Shown here: piece after piece, positions 1 to 5,773 of the stretch
Layout: the number at the start of each line of letters is the position of its first letter
How positions within the stretch are numbered: the first letter of the stretch is position 1
From: Oscillospiraceae bacterium
Lineage (GTDB): Bacteria; Bacillota_A; Clostridia; Oscillospirales; Oscillospiraceae
Direction of reading: 5' to 3'
NCBI GenBank assembly: GCA_017396725.1
Contig: JAFQLA010000160.1
Span: forward strand, 1-7,575
Length of the DNA stretch: 7,575 bases
Translations under genes and position numbers: made by a program
The notes under the pieces: model-generated
The model's input: the letters and a program-made list of their open reading frames with translations, nothing else
Told to the model about the DNA's origin: nothing
The model's database searches: none

Positions 1-37
1 GATGAGGTCGGCGGTTCGAATCCGCCCAGCAGCTCCA
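1..37 (+). tRNA. 3' part of a tRNA, probably tRNA-Thr (5' end outside window)
   Basis: Seen: the last four bases of an anticodon stem (1-4), a five-base variable loop AGGTC (5-9), a T arm with stem GGCGG/CCGCC around the loop TTCGAAT (10-26), a seven-base acceptor strand CAGCAGC (27-33), discriminator T34, and an encoded CCA (35-37). The anticodon lies outside the window, so the amino acid is inferred. The GATG end of the anticodon stem, the AGGTC variable loop and the ...AGCTCCA end match my memory of Firmicute tRNA-Thr. Glycine or another T73 tRNA remains possible. A terminator follows directly, so this is the last gene of its transcript. Confidence 0.9.
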
Positions 38-69
38 ATCCCGAATCGAAAGATTCGGGATTTTTCTTT
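38..69 (+). terminator. Rho-independent terminator of the tRNA transcript
   Basis: A perfect 10-bp stem, ATCCCGAATC (38-47) with GATTCGGGAT (52-61), closes a GAAA tetraloop and is followed by TTTTCTTT. It begins at the base after the CCA end, so it terminates the tRNA transcript. Confidence 0.93.
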
Positions 70-87
70 ACCGGTTTATGTATCAAT

Positions 88-138
88 AAAGAAACTCATC
101 TTGATCTTAACCCTTTTGATCAGGATGAGTTTCTTTTT
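88..138. terminator. Long hairpin, probably a bidirectional terminator
   Basis: Arm 88-106 pairs with arm 118-136 over 19 positions (one G-T wobble), with an 11-base loop (107-117). The plus-strand side ends in a run of T (134-138). The outer AAAG at the other end gives a T-rich tail, TTTATT, on the minus strand. It sits just past the stop codon of the minus-strand lipoprotein gene at 153. Its likely main job is to end that transcript, while also blocking read-through from the tRNA side. Confidence 0.8.
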
Positions 139-152
139 ATGAAATAATTGGT

Positions 153-293
153 CTATCCGTGGAAATCTGCATATGCGTTAACTGCGTTATTATAAGTATC
201 GTAATACTTTTCAGATTCCGTTCTCGTGTCGCAAGCATTGATCATCAGCATCAGAGCCACAATGCAAAGACCGATTATCCAACCTTTTTTCAT
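153..293 (-). CDS. Small putative lipoprotein (46 aa), function unknown
   Basis: The start is the ATG at 293-291, chosen because AAAGGAG (about 307-301) lies seven bases upstream on the minus strand. A longer reading frame exists upstream, but its extra N-terminal part has no such site and is not signal-like. The protein opens with MKK, then a hydrophobic stretch (residues 5-18) and a lipobox-like Ile18-Asn19-Ala20-Cys21. This suggests export and lipidation at Cys21, although Asn at -2 is not typical. The mature part is only about 26 residues, polar and rich in Tyr and Asn (Tyr30, Tyr31, Tyr34, Tyr41). I recognise no family. It resembles the short lipoproteins often seen in Firmicutes and could be a small surface peptide, an entericidin-like product or a decayed remnant. 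It is divergent from the XRE regulator, which may control it. Confidence 0.7.
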   Translation of the reverse strand: MKKGWIIGLCIVALMLMINACDTRTESEKYYDTYNNAVNAYADFHG

Positions 294-345
294 ATAATCT
301 CTCCTTTCTTGTATGATATTTTGCGGATATGTGGAATGCGAAATT

Positions 346-374
346 AATATAACACATTTGTGTTCAAATGACAA
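346..374 (-). promoter_or_regulatory. Promoter of the small lipoprotein gene
   Basis: Read on the minus strand: -35 TTGTCA (374-369), a 17-base spacer, and extended -10 TGTTATATT (354-346). Each hexamer differs from the sigma-A consensus at one position. Transcription would start near 339, leaving an untranslated leader of about 45 bases before the AAAGGAG site. Confidence 0.65.
351..370. promoter_or_regulatory. Overlapping inverted repeats, candidate operator
   Basis: Two perfect palindromes overlap. AACACA-TT-TGTGTT is at 351-364, and CATTTG-TGTT-CAAATG is at 355-370. Together they fill the -35/-10 spacer of the minus-strand promoter and touch its extended -10. The second also overlaps a weak plus-strand promoter. 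This is where a repressor would block both genes. The neighbouring XRE protein is the obvious candidate to bind it (inference). Confidence 0.5.
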
Positions 375-390
375 CATATGTATTCATAAT
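363..390 (+). promoter_or_regulatory. Possible promoter of the XRE regulator gene
   Basis: TTCAAA (363-368), a 16-base spacer and CATAAT (385-390) give a plausible but weak sigma-A promoter, with about 40 bases of leader before the start codon. It overlaps the palindromes at 351-370, which would fit autoregulation. Other -35/-10 pairings in this AT-rich stretch are possible. Confidence 0.35.
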
Positions 391-435
391 TTTCTAAAGT
401 TCCCATTACACTATTTTTGTAATGGGGGTGTTAGC

Positions 436-681
436 ATGCTCGATCCCGTAACTGTAGGCATGGTGATTCAAAGAATCAGAGAGCAAAAGAAGCAATCGCA
501 GGAGTTAGTCAGCGGCTTTGCCGGGATCGGCAGGACGCATTTGAGCGCAATTGAGAGGGGAGAGAGAAAACCAACGCTGGAAACTTTCTTTAAAATTGCC
601 GATGCACTGAATATCAAGCCCAGCAGTTTGATGGCAGCGATTGAAGAAGAATTGGACAAACAGAATAACAAAAAGAAGTAA
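436..681 (+). CDS. XRE-family helix-turn-helix transcriptional regulator (81 aa)
   Basis: A small DNA-binding protein consisting of little more than one Cro/CI-type HTH domain (residues about 8-65). Seen: VIQRIREQKKQSQ as the first helix, the turn-recognition region around GIGRTHLSAIERGERKP (residues 30-46), then TLETFFKIADALNIKPSSLM, the usual closing helices of the family. The tail (66-81) is charged and lysine-rich. I chose the ATG at 436 because GGGGGTG (424-430) lies just upstream. The longer open frame begins in the intergenic region and its extension is not XRE-like. It has no oligomerisation or sensor domain, so it probably dimerises through the HTH domain, as small Cro-like repressors do. 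It is divergent from the small lipoprotein gene, with operator-like palindromes between them. Its own terminator follows at 701. It is more AT-rich than the metabolic genes downstream. Single-domain XRE genes also occur in mobile elements, but no other mobile gene is present. Confidence 0.88.
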   Translation: MLDPVTVGMVIQRIREQKKQSQELVSGFAGIGRTHLSAIERGERKPTLETFFKIADALNIKPSSLMAAIEEELDKQNNKKK

Positions 682-700
682 TATCTTTGCAATATAGAAG

Positions 701-732
701 GCAGAGAGCTATGCGGCTCCCTGCTTTTTATT
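701..732 (+). terminator. Rho-independent terminator after the XRE gene
   Basis: GCAGAGAGC (701-709) pairs with GCTCCCTGC (716-724), with one A-C mismatch and a six-base loop, followed by TTTTTATT. It begins about 20 bases after the XRE stop codon. Confidence 0.83.
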
Positions 733-748
733 ATAGCCTTGGTTTTTC

Positions 749-777
749 TTGTTTTTTTGTGTGTTTATAGGTACAAT
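749..777 (+). promoter_or_regulatory. Probable promoter of the permease-hydrolase operon
   Basis: TTGTTT (749-754), a 17-base spacer and TACAAT (772-777, one mismatch to TATAAT). The -35 is weak. The predicted start near 784 places the hairpin at 788-808 at the extreme 5' end of the mRNA. Confidence 0.5.
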
Positions 778-787
778 GAAACGGTAT

Positions 788-814
788 AGAGTGCGTAAGC
801 TGCGCTCTTTATTT
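788..814 (+). promoter_or_regulatory. Hairpin near the 5' end of the permease mRNA
   Basis: AGAGTGCG (788-795) pairs with TGCGCTCT (801-808) over eight positions, two of them G-T wobbles, around a five-base loop. TTATTT follows. The T-run is interrupted, so it is a poor terminator. It could be a weak attenuator or a 5' stabilising stem. The AAAGGGAG ribosome site (822-829) lies outside it and stays free. Confidence 0.35.
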
Positions 815-837
815 CCTTCACAAAGGGAGCCTTCCTT

Positions 838-1692
838 ATGTTTCAAAAGATCCTTGGCGGCGTGATCCTTGCCATCGGCCTTGTGTATGCCGCGGTGCTG
901 GTGCGCTCCTGCCTCAAAGATAAAAAGGGCATGCTGGCCTGCCCCGGCAGCTTCAAGCTGCTCATGCCGCTGGAATTCATCGTTTTCATCATCGCCAGCA
1001 TCGGCGTTTCCGACTATCTTCTCAACACTTTGGTGGCGCGGCACTTCCGCCTGACCCGTGACGAGGAGCTTCCCGGGACCCTGATCTGCTGCGGCGTGGT
1101 GCCGGGCAGCATTTTCGCCTTTTCCATGCTGCGGACGGAAAACCCCGTGGACATAGTGACACTTCTCGCCTGCAGCGCGGCGGTGATCATCGGCGCCGTC
1201 ATCGGCTCGCGTATTGTTGCGGGGATGGACGGCAGGCTGATCCGCAAAATTATGTGCATCGCGCTGGTGGTTTCCCTTGTTTTCGTGATCATCAAGATCA
1301 TTCTTTCCGCAGGAGTGACGGGTGAGGCCGTGGGCCTGCGCGGCATAAAACTGGTGATCGCCGCCGTGCTCTGCCTTCTCACAGGCATTGTGAACCGCTT
1401 CGGCATCCCCATGAAGCCCACCTGGACGGCCCTTTTCCTGATCCTTGGCTTTTCGCCCCTTGCCACGCTTTCCATGATCCTCATCATCGGCGCGCTGACC
1501 CCCATCAGCGGCGGCGTCAGCGTGATCAAAAGCGGCCTTTACCAGAAAAAGGCGGTGCTTTCCGCGCTGACCTTCGGCTCGCTGGGGGCCATTGTGGGCA
1601 CGGCGCTGGCCATTTCTATCCCCGCGCTGGTGCTCAACATCGTGCTCATCGCGGTGATGCTCGTTGCCATCGTCTCTATGGCGCGGAACTGA
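838..1692 (+). CDS. TSUP (TauE/SafE)-like integral membrane permease, 284 aa
   Basis: A very hydrophobic protein with about eight membrane segments, near residues 4-22, 42-62, 80-97, 105-127, 136-158, 170-186, 196-220 and 239-280 (the last probably two helices). The segment GAVIGSRIVAGMDGRLIRKIM (119-139) resembles the signature after the third or fourth helix in the TauE/SafE sulphite-exporter family: a small-residue-rich helix, a short basic turn, then another helix. The second half repeats the pattern (SPLATLSMILIIGALTPISGG, then LTFGSLGAIVGTALA), as in the two-fold repeat of that family. Its length fits the family's usual 240-300 residues. TSUP members move small anions such as sulphite, sulphoacetate or other organic acids; the substrate here cannot be read. 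The ATG at 838 is supported by AAAGGGAG (822-829) eight bases upstream. A hydrolase gene follows after 25 bases and is probably co-transcribed. The family call rests on pattern memory; an unassigned membrane protein is the alternative. Confidence 0.62.
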   Translation: MFQKILGGVILAIGLVYAAVLVRSCLKDKKGMLACPGSFKLLMPLEFIVFIIASIGVSDYLLNTLVARHFRLTRDEELPGTLICCGVVPGSIFAFSMLRTENPVDIVTLLACSAAVIIGAVIGSRIVAGMDGRLIRKIMCIALVVSLVFVIIKIILSAGVTGEAVGLRGIKLVIAAVLCLLTGIVNRFGIPMKPTWTALFLILGFSPLATLSMILIIGALTPISGGVSVIKSGLYQKKAVLSALTFGSLGAIVGTALAISIPALVLNIVLIAVMLVAIVSMARN

Positions 1693-1717
1693 TACCTTTT
1701 TAAAAAGAGAGAACACT

Positions 1718-2590
1718 ATGCGATATCAAGTGACGGATGTGCGCGCCAACCGCGGCGACAGCGGCTTTTTATTGGATGACGGCGTCACCTCCATTTTGTA
1801 CGATACCGGCTTTGCCTTTTCCGGCGAGGCGCTGGCGGACAATGTGGCGCGAGCCTTGGCCGGCCGCGGCCTTGACTATATTTTCCTCACCCACTCCCAC
1901 TATGACCACGCCCTGAGCGCTGCCCATGTGAAGGCCCGCTGGCCCAAGGCGAAGATCGTGACGGGGGAGCGGACGGCGCAGGTCTTTGAAAATCCCTCCG
2001 CCCGCGCGCATATGCGGGAGCTGGACGGGAAGATCGCCGCGAAATTCGGCGCTGCCCGATACGATGACCGCATGGAACTGCTCCGCAGCGATGTGATCCT
2101 CAAAGATGGGGAGGAATTCGCGGCGGGAGACGCGGTTTTCCGCTATCTGGCCCTGCCGGGTCACACCCGCTGCTCAGGGGCCTTTTACCTTGCTGCAGAC
2201 GGGCTGCTCCTTGGCTGCGAGACGCTGGGGGTTTTCGGCGAGGGGGAAGAGCTGTTCCCCGCCTGCCTTGTGGGGTATGCGATGAGCCTTGATTCCATCG
2301 CCCGGGTGGAAACGCTGCCTATCCGCCGCATCGTGGTGCCCCACCGCGGACTTTTGAGCGAGGAGGCCACTGCCCGCTATCTTGCCCGCTGCCGCAAATG
2401 CACAGAAGAAACGGCGGAGCTGATCTGCGGCGTTTTGCGCCGCGGCGGCAGCCGCGCCGAGGCGGTGGCGGCCTTCCGAGAAGTTTTCTACCGCGGCGAT
2501 GTGCCCGACTACTATCCCGAAGAGGCCATGACCCTCAACACGGGGCTTATGGTGGACCTCATGGCCCGCGAGCTGTTGGGAGAAGAATAA
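1718..2590 (+). CDS. Metallo-beta-lactamase-fold hydrolase, 290 aa
   Basis: A cytosolic MBL-fold metalloprotein with no signal peptide. The first metal motif is H59-S-H61-Y-D63-H64, followed by H149 in LPGHT (147-150) and H209 in VVPHRG (206-211). Together these give the full histidine set for a two-metal site. The acidic bridging position, usually the Asp of a GD-T-L motif, seems to be Glu168 in GCETLG (166-171), a conservative change. Family members hydrolyse thioesters, lactones, phosphoesters or lactams, or act as oxidoreductases. No flavodoxin, rhodanese or nuclease domain is attached, so the substrate is unknown. A helical C-terminal part (212-290) follows the core and holds two Cys close together (225 and 228). 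The start is the ATG at 1718 with AAGAGAGA (1704-1711) upstream; a longer in-frame start at 1664 lies inside the permease gene. It is the second gene of the operon and is closed by a terminator nine bases after its stop. Confidence 0.88.
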   Translation: MRYQVTDVRANRGDSGFLLDDGVTSILYDTGFAFSGEALADNVARALAGRGLDYIFLTHSHYDHALSAAHVKARWPKAKIVTGERTAQVFENPSARAHMRELDGKIAAKFGAARYDDRMELLRSDVILKDGEEFAAGDAVFRYLALPGHTRCSGAFYLAADGLLLGCETLGVFGEGEELFPACLVGYAMSLDSIARVETLPIRRIVVPHRGLLSEEATARYLARCRKCTEETAELICGVLRRGGSRAEAVAAFREVFYRGDVPDYYPEEAMTLNTGLMVDLMARELLGEE

Positions 2591-2598
2591 AAAGCCCT

Positions 2599-2631
2599 GC
2601 GCCTGACGGATAAGTCGGGCGCTTTTCCTTT
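2599..2631 (+). terminator. Terminator of the permease-hydrolase operon
   Basis: GCGCCTGAC (2599-2607) pairs with GTCGGGCGC (2614-2622) over nine positions with one wobble, closing the loop GGATAA, followed by TTTTCCTTT. It separates the hydrolase from the dehydrogenase operon. Confidence 0.88.
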
Positions 2632-2678
2632 GTGCAGAATCACAGAAAACCCCCTTGGAGATTTAGACCATTTGCGGA

Positions 2679-2707
2679 TGGAAAAAAGGGGGTAAAACCG
2701 ATATGAT
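2679..2707 (+). promoter_or_regulatory. Probable promoter of the dehydrogenase operon
   Basis: TGGAAA (2679-2684), a 17-base spacer and TATGAT (2702-2707) match the sigma-A consensus at four and five of six positions. The start would be near 2714. Just upstream and overlapping are CCCCCTT (2650-2656) with AAGGGGG (2686-2692), and CCAT/ATGG (2668-2671, 2678-2681). These inverted repeats could be a regulator site, but that is weak evidence. Confidence 0.5.
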
Positions 2708-2721
2708 AAAAATGAAGAAGC

Positions 2722-2753
2722 GCCGCGGAACTTTCGATCGTTTTGTCTGCGGC
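2722..2753 (+). promoter_or_regulatory. Leader hairpin before the dehydrogenase operon
   Basis: GCCGCGGA (2722-2729) pairs with TCTGCGGC (2746-2753), including one wobble, around a 16-base loop that holds the palindrome CGATCG (2735-2740). No T-run follows, so it is not a terminator. It lies in the predicted 5' leader, 27 bases before the ribosome site. I match it to no known riboswitch class. Confidence 0.35.
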
Positions 2754-2795
2754 CGTGCCCATAACGATCAGTACTGAGAAAAGAGAGTGCCAAGC

Positions 2796-4307
2796 ATGAA
2801 AAAGTACGATGTTATCGTGGTGGGCGCGGGGCCGGCAGGGCTTGCCGCCGCTTCCGGACTGGCAAATCATGGCGCGCGCGTTGCCGTGGCGGAGGCTAAT
2901 GACGCCCCCGGCGGGCAGCTGGTCAAGCAGATCCACAAGTTTTTCGGCTCTGCGGAGGTGTGCGCCGGTGTGCGCGGCATTCGTCTGGCAGACCGCCTTT
3001 ACGGGTCTGCCAAGGACGCAGGCTGCGATTTTTTGTTTTCCGCGCCTGTCTACAGTATCGAGGAAAAGGACGGCGGCTATGCCGTCTTTGCTGCCGACGG
3101 GGAGAAGACCCGCTGCCTTTGGGCCAAAGCCGTGCTGCTGGCGCTGGGCGCCAGTGAGAACGCGGTGGCCTTCCCAGGCTGGACCAAGCCCGGCGTGATC
3201 ACCGCGGGGGCGGCCCAGACCATGGTGAATCAGCATCGGGTGCGCTGCGGCGAGCGGGTTTTGATGGTGGGGGCCGGCAATGTGGGCCTCATCGTCTCCT
3301 ATCAGCTGATGCAGGCGGGTATCGAAGTGGCGGCGGTGGTGGAAGCCGCCCCCCAAATCGGCGGCTACGAAGTCCACGCCGATAAGATCCGCCGCGCAGG
3401 CGTGCCTGTTTATACGAGCCACACCGTCCTTCGCGCCGAAGGGGAGGAGAGCGTCAGCGCCGTGACGGTGGCGCAGGTGGATGAGACCTTCACCCCCATC
3501 CCCGGCACGGAAAAGCGCTTCGAGGTGGATACCGTCTGCCTTGCGGTGGGGCTGTCCCCCCTTGTGAAGCTGGCGGCGGGGAGCGGCTGCAAAATGCGGA
3601 AAAATCCCAATAAAAATGAGACTATCCCGCAGTATGACGCCCACCTTATGACCACCATGCCCGGCATTTTCGTGGCGGGTGATGTGGCGGGGGTGGAGGA
3701 AGCCTCCATCGCCATGGAAGAGGGCGCGGCGGCTGCCTGCCATATCCTCGCCTATCTGGGCCTTGGCAGCGAGGAGACCTTCCGGGCCGATCTCGATGCC
3801 CTTGCCCGCCGGCTTGAAGCCCTGCGAAGCCACGGCGAAAAGAAGGAGAAGGTCTATGACCTTGCGCCCTATGAAAACTGCGGCGCCAAGGCCGTGATCG
3901 AATGTTTCCACGGCATCCCCTGCGATCCCTGCGCCAAGTGCTGCCCTGTGGGGGCTATCAGCGTGGGAGACGAGATCACGGGGACGCCCGCTATAGATAT
4001 CGAAAAATGCACCGGCTGCGGCCGCTGCGTGGTCACCTGCCCGGGGCAGGCCTGCTTCCTTGTGAATATGCGCTATAGCGCCACTCACGCCGAGATCGCC
4101 ATGCCCTATGAATATTTCCCCGCCCCCGCAAAGGGGCAGCGGGTGAAGGCTCTAAATAGAAACGGAAGCTTTGTCTGCCAGGGAGAAGTCACCGCCTGCC
4201 TTCGCCTGAAGGACAGTGACAACACCCTCCTTTTAAAGCTCGCCGTGCCCAAAGAATTTGCTTCCGCCGTCCGCGCTATCGACCGCAGGGAGGTGGCCGC
4301 GGAATGA
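2796..4307 (+). CDS. FAD/NAD(P)-type oxidoreductase subunit with 2[4Fe-4S] domain (alpha subunit), 503 aa
   Basis: Flavoprotein subunit of a multi-subunit dehydrogenase. Seen in order: FAD-binding G10-A-G-P-A-G15; the PGGQL stretch at 38-42 followed by KQIHKFFGS (44-52); a second dinucleotide fold with G159-A-G-N-V-G164; the closing FAD motif GIFVAGDVAG (290-299); and a ferredoxin domain (about 366-425). That domain has C370, C376, C379 and C383-Pro, then C405-x2-C408-x2-C411-x3-C415-Pro, enough for two [4Fe-4S] clusters. The last 80 residues are unassigned. The layout recalls HcnB and OoxA, the flavin subunits of hydrogen cyanide synthase and opine oxidase. There, however, a BFD-like domain occupies the C-terminus; here it is a separate gene. 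Likely role: collecting electrons from the DAO subunit and passing them to NAD(P) or ferredoxin. The ATG at 2796 is preferred over the GTG at 2787, because GAGAG (2783-2787) then sits eight bases upstream. Its stop overlaps the next start (ATGA), so translation is coupled. Substrate unknown. Confidence 0.88.
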   Translation: MKKYDVIVVGAGPAGLAAASGLANHGARVAVAEANDAPGGQLVKQIHKFFGSAEVCAGVRGIRLADRLYGSAKDAGCDFLFSAPVYSIEEKDGGYAVFAADGEKTRCLWAKAVLLALGASENAVAFPGWTKPGVITAGAAQTMVNQHRVRCGERVLMVGAGNVGLIVSYQLMQAGIEVAAVVEAAPQIGGYEVHADKIRRAGVPVYTSHTVLRAEGEESVSAVTVAQVDETFTPIPGTEKRFEVDTVCLAVGLSPLVKLAAGSGCKMRKNPNKNETIPQYDAHLMTTMPGIFVAGDVAGVEEASIAMEEGAAAACHILAYLGLGSEETFRADLDALARRLEALRSHGEKKEKVYDLAPYENCGAKAVIECFHGIPCDPCAKCCPVGAISVGDEITGTPAIDIEKCTGCGRCVVTCPGQACFLVNMRYSATHAEIAMPYEYFPAPAKGQRVKALNRNGSFVCQGEVTACLRLKDSDNTLLLKLAVPKEFASAVRAIDRREVAAE

Positions 4308-5491
4308 AAAGCTACGATGTCGTTGTCATCGGCTCGGGGCTTATTGGTGTTGCTACCGCGTATGAGGCGGTGAAAAGCGGCCGCCGCACAGCGCTGCTGG
4401 ACGCCAAGGGCCTTTCCGCAGGGGCTTCGTCCGCCAATGCCAGCATGCTGCTTTTGGAGGGCAGCTGCGATTGCGCCGCCTTTTCCATCTGCATGGATGC
4501 CGTGGCGCTTTATGAAAGGCTGGATGAGGAGCTGGGCTGCCAAACGGGGTTTGGTGAGCTGGGTCACATCTCCCTTTTGGAAAAGGAATCGGAATTTGCC
4601 CCCGCCGCCGCGGCCAGCGCCTTTTACCGCAGCCGCGGTCTGGATTCCGCCATCCTCGCCCGTGAGGAGGTGGCGCGGCGGGAGCCGGGGCTGAACCTGA
4701 AAACCGTCCTTGGCGGCATGTCCCTGCGCCAGTGGCGCATCGACCCCATAGGCACGGTGGCGGGCTATTTCCACGCCGCCCGCGCGCTGGGCCTTGACTG
4801 GTACCCCCATTGCGCCGCGGAGGAGTTCATCACCCAAGGCGATAGGCTTCTTGCCGTGAAAACGCCTCAGGGGGACATCGCAGGCGGGCAGTTTGTGGTA
4901 GCAGCAGGGGCGTGGACGCGGGAGCTTCTCGCAAAGCTGCGCCTCTTTATCCCTGAATACCACATCACCGGCGCCGCCATGATCTGCGAGCGGGGAGCGG
5001 TGGAGCTGCGCCACGCGGTTTATCCCTTTACCTCCCCCCGCGTCGCCATGGAGCAGCGCGCCGCAAAGCGCATCGCCCAAGTGGGCTGGGAGCGGCTGGA
5101 GCGAGAGCACGCCAACGAATTCGTGGTAGTGCCGGACGCCAACGGCAATCTTCTGGTCTGCCAGCGAAGCCACGCCTCGGCGGAGTTTGTCTCCCGCGTG
5201 CCCACGGAATATATGCGGGATATGGCGCAAAACGCGCTGAAATATTTTCCCGCTTTCGCCTCTGCCCGGGTGCTGCGCAGCTGGATGGCGCCGGTGCCCT
5301 TCGTGCCGGATGGCGCACCCTTTTTCGGTTTTGCCGCACCCTACGGCAATCTCTTTATTTCCTCGGGGTTTGGCAGCGTCCTCATTATGGCGCCTGCCAT
5401 CGCGAAGCTGACGAGCCGACTCCTTGGCGGCGGCACCGTGCCCTACGATCTTGGCGCCTTCGATCCCATGCGATTTTCGAAAGAGGTATAA
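4304..5491 (+). CDS. DAO-family FAD-dependent oxidoreductase (beta, catalytic subunit), 395 aa
   Basis: Resembles the catalytic subunits of sarcosine oxidase, HcnC, opine oxidase and dye-linked proline dehydrogenase. These use FAD to oxidise the C-N bond of an amino acid or secondary amine. Seen: the N-terminal dinucleotide motif G10-S-G12-L-I-G15, Asp33 at the end of the second strand, the small-residue segment SAGASSANASML (38-49) where this family contacts FAD, and near the C-terminus SGFGSVLIMAP (354-364) followed by FDPMRF (386-391), the usual ending of the family. The length is normal (380-420). No signal peptide or membrane segment is present, so it acts in the cytosol. The amine or amino acid it uses cannot be deduced; proline, hydroxyproline, sarcosine, glycine and opines are all used by relatives. 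It begins inside the stop of the alpha gene and is followed after three bases by the BFD-like subunit, which argues for a stable complex of the four products. Confidence 0.88.
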   Translation: MKSYDVVVIGSGLIGVATAYEAVKSGRRTALLDAKGLSAGASSANASMLLLEGSCDCAAFSICMDAVALYERLDEELGCQTGFGELGHISLLEKESEFAPAAAASAFYRSRGLDSAILAREEVARREPGLNLKTVLGGMSLRQWRIDPIGTVAGYFHAARALGLDWYPHCAAEEFITQGDRLLAVKTPQGDIAGGQFVVAAGAWTRELLAKLRLFIPEYHITGAAMICERGAVELRHAVYPFTSPRVAMEQRAAKRIAQVGWERLEREHANEFVVVPDANGNLLVCQRSHASAEFVSRVPTEYMRDMAQNALKYFPAFASARVLRSWMAPVPFVPDGAPFFGFAAPYGNLFISSGFGSVLIMAPAIAKLTSRLLGGGTVPYDLGAFDPMRFSKEV

Positions 5492-5494
5492 ACT

Positions 5495-5770
5495 ATGGAT
5501 GATTCCACTTTGATCTGCCGCTGTGAGGAAGTGACCTACGGCGATGTGAAAAAAGCGCTGGAGGCAGGCCTTGTGACCCCTGCCGATGTGCGCAAATATA
5601 CCCGCGCGGGCATGGGCTCCTGTCAGGGCCGCACCTGCCAGCGCCTTATGATGCAGATGATCCGCCAATATGTTCAAAGCGAGGTCATCGCCGAGGAGAG
5701 CATCACCCCCCGCGCCCCCGCCGGGCAGGTGAGCCTCAAAGAGCTTGCCAACTGGGATGGGGAGGTGTGA
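5495..5770 (+). CDS. BFD-like [2Fe-2S]-binding protein, 91 aa
   Basis: A small iron-sulphur protein of the bacterioferritin-associated-ferredoxin-like (Fer2_BFD) type. Seen: C8-R-C10 in LICRCEEVTYGDV, then GMGSC43QGRTC48. This is the C-x-C...C-x4-C pattern that ligates one [2Fe-2S] cluster, with the typical acidic start and GxGxCQG turn. In HcnB, OoxA, GlpA and nitrite reductase this module is fused to a flavoprotein. Here it is free-standing and probably docks between the two flavin subunits to relay electrons. The C-terminal 30 residues (62-91) follow the domain and include SLKELANW. The ribosome site AAGAGG (5481-5486) overlaps the end of the beta gene. Spacing to the neighbours is three bases on both sides, typical of a single transcript with balanced subunits. 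Confidence 0.92.
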   Translation: MDDSTLICRCEEVTYGDVKKALEAGLVTPADVRKYTRAGMGSCQGRTCQRLMMQMIRQYVQSEVIAEESITPRAPAGQVSLKELANWDGEV

Positions 5771-5773
5771 GAA

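Noticed and set aside
1..37. Attachment site for an integrated element at the tRNA 3' end
   Set aside because: I saw no second copy of the tRNA end in the window and no integrase or excisionase gene.
313..435. N-terminal extension of the XRE regulator
   Set aside because: The extension covers the promoter and palindromes and is unlike the family. GGGGGTG points to the ATG at 436.
709..1716. 335-codon minus-strand frame opposite the permease
   Set aside because: Arg/His/Gly/Asp-rich composition typical of an antisense frame. The plus-strand frame gives a coherent membrane protein with a ribosome site.
1664..1717. Earlier in-frame start for the MBL hydrolase
   Set aside because: It lies inside the permease gene and has no ribosome site. 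AAGAGAGA precedes the ATG at 1718, and the protein begins naturally there.
2640..4088. 482-codon minus-strand frame opposite the alpha subunit
   Set aside because: Same cause: antisense shadow of a GC-rich gene, with low-complexity composition and no ribosome site that I can see.
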